Part shown: positions 58,427 through 64,000 of the stretch, piece by piece
Position numbering within the stretch: position 1 is the first letter of the stretch
Layout of the letters: each line of letters begins with the position of its first letter
DNA from: Silurus meridionalis
Lineage: Eukaryota > Chordata > Actinopteri > Siluriformes > Siluridae
Reading direction: 5' to 3'
NCBI RefSeq assembly: GCF_014805685.1
Contig: NC_060907.1
Location: 7,339,992-7,403,991, forward strand
DNA: 64,000 nt
Program-made: the position numbers and the translations under genes
Notes under the pieces: generated by a model
What the model was told of the DNA's origin: nothing
The model's input: the letters and a program-made list of their open reading frames with translations, nothing else
Databases searched by the model: none

Positions 58427-60513
58427 CCAATCATATGCTTGTTAATTTTGCTTTCTGTCCACTTATTTATTTATCTATCAAATTGTTTATTTGTTTTATT
58501 ATTCTTTCACAGTAGATTATTTTTTACATTTACAGTTTTTGTCTTTTTCTGTATTTCTTTCTATCATGCCCCTAAAAGCCAATAATAAATAACATTACTA
58601 ATAAACTAACTGGCTACCACCAGCTTCTAACAACACTGATTAGTCTGCCCAGTGTTATAGATTTTACAAATATTACCTGAACTAAACCAAAACCAATATA
58701 AACTCGAGTGCAGAAGCATTACTTTACACTGTTTACAGAGACCATGCTGGCCATGTCGACTTGACGTCTCTTTGTAAACATACAGTAGAAAGAGTTGATA
58801 GAGTGGAAGACCAGTCCAACTTTATATTTCAATATGAGGTGTGCTGCGCAGTGGCAAGCCATCAGGGCCAGCAAGGCCTTCTCTGCTGCCCTAAACTCTA
58901 TTAGAATAACTAATGTACATTTTAATATATCTTTGTGCATGAATATGTATTCAATAATACAATTCAATTCCTAATAGTTTTCCCTCTTCATTTCATAGTT
59001 TTTCATTGGGGTCATTCCACAATGGTGAATAGAGGAGAAGAAATGGACATGACTGGACACTATAAGGTCAGACAAAACAATTCAAAACAGTTGTTAAGCT
59101 TTTTCATGAACCATTTATACTTTTGTTTTTCTTTCCTGTAGAATTTGCAAAAAAACAATTTGAATTCATTTTAAATTCAAAACATAATGCATAGAAAAAA
59201 ATGCACAAAAATGCACAGAAAACCCGGGGTCATTTTATAGGCTTAATATCACTGATTCTGCTAAAGATGATGTATGCTGTTTCTTGTTGAATTGTGTTCA
59301 TTGTGTTTCTTGCTTCAGTAATGCCATTCATTCCCACTGTATGAGATTCCTGTCTGTGATGCAGCGCTTTGTTCTACCGCATTTCTCTATAGTTTTGATG
59401 CCTTCTATATCCAAGGCATCATAATGATGATATTATGTGATTCATGTGGGAGACCAATGGAGGCCTCAGTGTGAAATGCTTGTCCTGGCACCGGTGCTGT
59501 GCAAGTCCAAATCCAGGAACTCCACGTTGAATGCAGCATAAGTTCATTGCTTTATATAAACGCAAAGAGATGATGTGGTGGCGCTTTGGCGCTTTATTCG
59601 GTCAAACTCTCTAACCTCTATTAGCCGATCGTACTCATAGTTTTGTGCAATTGTATACTATAGCTGCATTGAATTCTAGGACTTTGCTCAAACATCTCCA
59701 CAGTCTGTACACTGCATTCACCTCAGAAATCACCTCAACAAACACAAAAACGCACACGCATGCACACATTTAATAAATTCTACTGCAAGGCAGAGGGTAT
59801 AGCATTACAGTCACTCTTATTCGTCTTCAGGAGTCATTCAAATACTGAAATAAAAGTGTGATATTATTCATCGCCATGCTTAGCTTCCAGTGGCCTACAA
59901 TTCAATTAAAAAAGTACTTTGTGGCCACTTAACTCTCAAGAAGCTTAGCTTGTGGCCTCAATATATTCCTTCATTTAAAAATAACTACCATGTTTCCTCC
60001 GTGTAAAGCCAATCTGTGACTTTTATTTATTTATTTTTTTAATCAGCAGTGTGCCGTTGTTGCTCAGTAACTATATTCCTGTGCCGTTAGCTCCATAAGT
60101 GGCTACGTATGAGTTAAGGTCTGGATCCAATAGAAATATGACACTGACAAGACATTTTTTTGTCTACCATCAAATACAGATTCTATTGACCATGATTCTT
60201 TATTTATGTTTACCCAGTGCTTGTTAATTTTTTATTCTGAGGGGCCCAGCTACTAAACTGCCATGTCATTTTGGATGAACTATTTGTGAGTGTGTTTACC
60301 ATGTAGTTTGTTAGAATGTATATATAATCTATAGTACTGTTCGACAGAGTAAACACAACATACACTTCATAAAGTCATTACATTTTAAATGGAATGTTAA
60401 AATGCAATTGAATAATCAATGCACATTTTTTTTTTAATTTTGTGTTAATGCATGTGAAGGCCTGTGATGAACTGCCATCCACTTGGTGGTTCACTACCAG
60501 TTGTGTCTTTTGT
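58427..60513. other. Non-coding stretch
   Basis: No supported gene or transposon. 59260-59660 is more balanced (CTTGTCCTGGCACCGGTGCT) and might hold conserved sequence. Confidence 0.45.
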
Positions 60514-60516
60514 TTT

Positions 60517-60600
<84 letters not shown>

Positions 60601-60602
60601 TA
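60514..60602. repeat. (TTTC)n polypyrimidine microsatellite
   Basis: About 88 bases of CTTT repeat on the same strand as the array at 58311. The long Phe/Leu-rich frames through and beyond it reflect T-rich composition. Confidence 0.98.
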
Positions 60603-61236
60603 TGTATTGTGTTTTGTCTCTATAGTTTTAAGATTTTTTTGCATAAATTAATGTCTATCTTGTTTGTCTCGATTGTAGTTAAATTTATTTATCTCTCTAT
60701 TGTTTTTTTTATTTACATTCTATTGTTTGTTTGTAATTTTTTTGCCATTTTCTTTCTTTCTTGCTTGCATATTTATTGTGTTATACCCTCAGTAAGTTTT
60801 CTTGCTCATGTTTTGTTCTCTTTCTTATCTCTATTTTTTTTTTCTAATTTTTCTATGTTTATTACATGAATTTATTTATTTAGCCATTTTTTATATATAT
60901 GTTTATGTTATTAGCCATGTTTACCCTACCACGTTTTTCTATTACCTTCTTCATATTTTCTTATTTGTTCTGCTTGTATTTGTTTCTTTCTTAATTTATT
61001 TATTTAGCTTAAGATCTTTCTTTCGCTTTTCTTCATTTTCTGTATTATTTCTCATATTGGGTTGGAAAAAAAAGGAATCCTTTCATCCTTGAAATGCAGT
61101 CAGTGTAAGAGGATTACACCATCTTTATATTGTACAGCTTTACTTTAACACAATGGAATCAACGCAACTGGAATACTTGTATAGGATTATTAAAATTTTG
61201 CGTTACCCAAAGGTGAATGTGACCTTCCACAGTGGC
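60603..61236. other. T-rich non-coding DNA
   Basis: Very T-rich plus strand to about 61060; no gene. Confidence 0.5.
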
Positions 61237-61410
61237 CAGTGGTGCATGTGGTGTTTATGGCATTAATGTTGTTTGTAGTATTTGTGGAGTTTATGATGTT
61301 GGAGTGTTTATGGTTTGCCTTTGGTGTTTATAGAGCTTGTGGTGTTTTGGTGTTTTTAAAGATTGTGGTGTCTTTGGTATTTATGGAGTTTATTCTGTCT
61401 TGGTGTTCCT
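61237..61410. repeat. Imperfect minisatellite of GGTGTTTATGG-type units
   Basis: GTGGTGTTTATGGCATTAAT, GTAGTATTTGTGGAGTTTAT, GGTGTTTATAGAGCTTGTGG and GGTATTTATGGAGTTTATTC recur every 15-20 bases over about 170 bases. The same word reappears at 62221-62310. Confidence 0.75.
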
Positions 61411-62220
61411 TCACCATTTAACCGAATCAGTTGATTAAGTAAACAGTGTTTAATAGCAACAGCTTTTCTCTGCTCGAGTCACACAATAAATCTGACATAT
61501 ACAACCAGTTAACACATCAAATATTCACATACATTTCCCAGATAAAGGTTAGTTTAAAAGTAACCAACAGTTTAATGTTTAACAGTTTGTGAACGACTTA
61601 ATTGTATCCTAATTTAGTAATATGGTGTTTGGTAATGAAGGGCTACTTTACATCAGCAACACTGACTCGATAAGTCATTCATAAGAATACAAATGATGGC
61701 ACCTGTATTCATAGCAACTAGTTTCTAACTAAATAATCAGTTGATTGTTAATCATAAATATAATAATATATTATGTGTCAGCCAGTCCCTCATGCAATGG
61801 TATGCAAAATCATGATCCTATTTAACAGCTACTTCAATTACAGTACATTATTCAGCAATCAAATATTTATCAATCATTGCACACCTTTTTGAAAGCTGAT
61901 GGTCTGCACGTTCCTTACCTTCACCACCTTCTTCCATATGGCTCGATTTTCTATTCTGATTGCAATAATTCTAGGCAAACTACTGAGAAGGCACCAATCA
62001 GAGACCACATTTTTAAGATGTCATCATGTAGACTTCTTATAAGTTTTTTACAGTATTATAAATCTACAGAAATACAAAACAAAGTAAATCAAAGTATTTT
62101 GATACAAAATATGAAGTCATTTTCATCAGCCCTATCAAATACGATTTACAAAATACTATTTTATATTTAAAATATTTATTTGAAATACATTTATCATAAA
62201 TCCTGCCCATTCCTGTATTG
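61411..62220. other. Non-coding stretch
   Basis: Nothing recognised. Confidence 0.5.
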
Positions 62221-62310
62221 ATGTTTGTGGTGTGTTTAGTGTTTATGGAGTTTGCGGTGTCTTTGTTTTTTATGGCATTTGTGTTGTTTGCTGTATTTGT
62301 TGTTGGGTAA
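62221..62310. repeat. Second block of the GGTGTTTATGG-type minisatellite
   Basis: GTTTGTGGTGTGTTTAGTGT, TTATGGAGTTTGCGGTGTCT and TTATGGCATTTGTGTTGTTT match the units at 61237-61410, about 1 kb away. Confidence 0.7.
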
Positions 62311-63699
62311 AATGCATGTGCACCACAGCTTTTTTTCCTCAGCTATTATTAATGTCGTCCTCATTCTTATGTCATTTCTAGAAAACCCTTTTAATGACTT
62401 GAATCCTAAGCTGGGATGGCTTTTTCGGGAATTGAATTTCCTATGCCTCAAGACTCAAGCAAAGTGGATGAAATCATTATTAAATTTATACAGAGGCAGA
62501 CGGATTGTCTGCTTTTTCTTTTATCCCGTCCTGTTTTCTTGCAGTAGAAGGAACTGCTGATTTGTTTTTGTTTTTCATTGTTTTTTTACATCACTAAGTT
62601 ATTTCACCGGCCAAAGTTCCATCACTACCTCAACAAATTCCATGGAGCTTTAGCATGATAGGTTTATGATTATAAGCAATTTTGCAGCATTTCCTGCAAA
62701 GGAATTATTCTAATGTTTACTTTTGTATGGTCAGGGATGCGTAAAGATTATTTTGTTGACAAATCTTAAAGATTGTGGTTTTGTGTAATGTGTAAATACA
62801 TCTACTCAAATTATTTACAGGTTTAACTTGCTTGCAGTGTTTACTGTTATGTTTGTCAAATTATATTTATTGATTACATACATAAATACATGAATTTTCC
62901 TCAGTAAAGTTAATGGTTGTGCTTCAAAGCCCACACAGTTTGAACAGCACTCAAAACACTGTAGCAGGTACTTTAATAGATTTTGGAGATTTAGCTGGGT
63001 AGTTCTTTTCTCACCATAAAGGTGCAATTTCTCTTTTGCAGAAGGGGTTTTAGACCTATAATAGTCATATTTTTACAATTGCATTAGGAAAAACTACGAT
63101 TTGCAATTTGACCATGCAGTGGAAATGAAAAGTCGTTTTCATTACAGACTTTTTCTTTCATGTTTCAGAGCCGGAAATCAGCTCCACCTCCAAGCAAGTA
63201 CATTTCCATCCATTTTCAATCTTTTGCTCAAAAACAATGTGCAATCCTTTAGTTTAACTTGTTTAGAATTTTTTTTTGCCAAATTTTATTTCACCCCACT
63301 GACATCAAATTTTTTATATATCAGAAATAAATAAATAACAAATGCAATCTAGTAGGAGAAAGAAGGGTTGGTGTACTTGTTAGTATTCAGGACTGGCAAA
63401 GACAAAAAACAGTCCATCAAACTATTAATGACACAGTCATTTAAGTCACAGTGCTTAGCAAAAAACTCGCAAACAACAACTGTTAAATCACATTAACAGT
63501 CACAACACGATAAAGGTAAACACACTTAGATAAAGGCAGTTATGAATAAAGCATTTCTATGCTACATCTTCACAAGTGTGCACACGCCGATTTGAAATGA
63601 TTCCCAAAATAGCTAACAAATCACTACCACCACATAGCCACTTAATATATTCAATACTTATGTAAAATCACGTACATGAATTTAGAAATTATTTAGATC
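62311..63699. other. AT-rich non-coding DNA
   Basis: No supported gene. The 102-codon frame at 62252-62560 begins in the minisatellite and has no domain. Confidence 0.45.
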
Positions 63700-64000
63700 T
63701 CTTCTTTCCACATTTTGTTATGCTGCAGCTTTATGATGAAATACTTTCAATTTTTCCATCAGTCTACAAAATGACAAAGCAAAAGCCAGATTTGTGATAT
63801 CAAACTGTATAACCCTTTGCTATGACACTTAAAGTTTAGCTCAGGTACTTTTCATTTCTTTTCATCTTTGCAATGTTTATACACTTTGATCAGGGTCCAG
63901 CTCTGGCAAATTTAGTGGACTGGACATGATTTGGAAAGGTACACACCCAGATATATAAATGTTTAACAGCTGAAAAAAAAAACAAGCCGTTAGGTCAATG
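63700..64000 (+). mobile_element. Leader of a Tc1-like transposon running off the window
   Basis: TTCCACATTTTGTTATGCTG and CAGCTTTATGATGAAATACT, then TACACTTTGATCAGGGTCCA and GACTGGACATGATTTGGAAA, then GGTACACACCCAGATATATA, match the untranslated leader of a common fish Tc1-like element. There this order precedes the transposase gene. The transposase, if present, lies beyond base 64000. The outer inverted repeat is not visible. Confidence 0.7.

Noticed and set aside
60483..61092. Phe/Leu/Ile-rich frames resembling membrane proteins
   Set aside because: They come from a very T-rich strand and the TTTC array; hydrophobicity follows from T at the second codon position.

Overview
The window is vertebrate, almost certainly teleost, nuclear DNA that is non-coding apart from decayed transposons. 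The reasons are a low overall GC content, long dinucleotide and tetranucleotide microsatellites, tRNA-derived SINEs of a kind common in fish, an RTE-type LINE with a very short 3' end, and many Tc1/mariner, Tigger-like and hAT-like relics. An otophysan fish, perhaps a catfish, would fit the SINE and MITE types, but that is inference from memory of similar repeats and is not proven here. I see no convincing multi-exon host gene, no rRNA or functional tRNA, and nothing bacterial or phage-like.

Layout. 1-9.8 kb: mostly unique AT-rich DNA with one weak membrane-protein-like open frame (1147-1563, minus), a hAT-like relic, two short microsatellites and two Tc1-like MITEs. 9.8-13 kb: a LINE 3' end, a hAT-type MITE with a perfect 8-bp target duplication and a SINE. 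13.3-16.4 kb: a full-length but dead RTE-type LINE bounded by a 17-bp target duplication. 16.6-18.2 kb: a Tigger-like element enlarged by a nested hAT-like relic and two microsatellites. 18.6-24 kb: LINE and SINE fragments, a Tc1-like MITE and a second, heavily deleted copy of the RTE LINE. 24-36 kb: mostly unique DNA (with candidate regulatory stretches), a 734-bp hAT-like element, a head-to-head SINE pair and a diverged local duplication. 36.4-39.6 kb: a nearly identical 1.35-kb duplication around a (TA)215 array. 39.6-48.7 kb: unique DNA, a degenerate long-period tandem repeat split by a Tigger-like MITE, MITE relics, compound tetranucleotide arrays and a Tc1 transposase relic. 49-56 kb: several microsatellites, another dead Tc1, a third LINE copy and a mariner relic. 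56-64 kb: unique AT-rich DNA, two TTTC arrays, a small GGTGTTTATGGAGTT minisatellite and the start of a Tc1-like element running off the end.

Nothing here forms a pathway or operon. The content is a record of transposon insertion and decay around stretches of non-repeat DNA, some of which look like candidate conserved regulatory sequence. I did not find an undescribed biological system. The strongest leads are the (TA)n-linked duplication (recent event or assembly error), the three RTE copies with different scars, the Tigger long/short pair, the roughly 11-unit tandem repeat at 44.3-45.3 kb, and a SINE set that shares one head and core but has two different tails.
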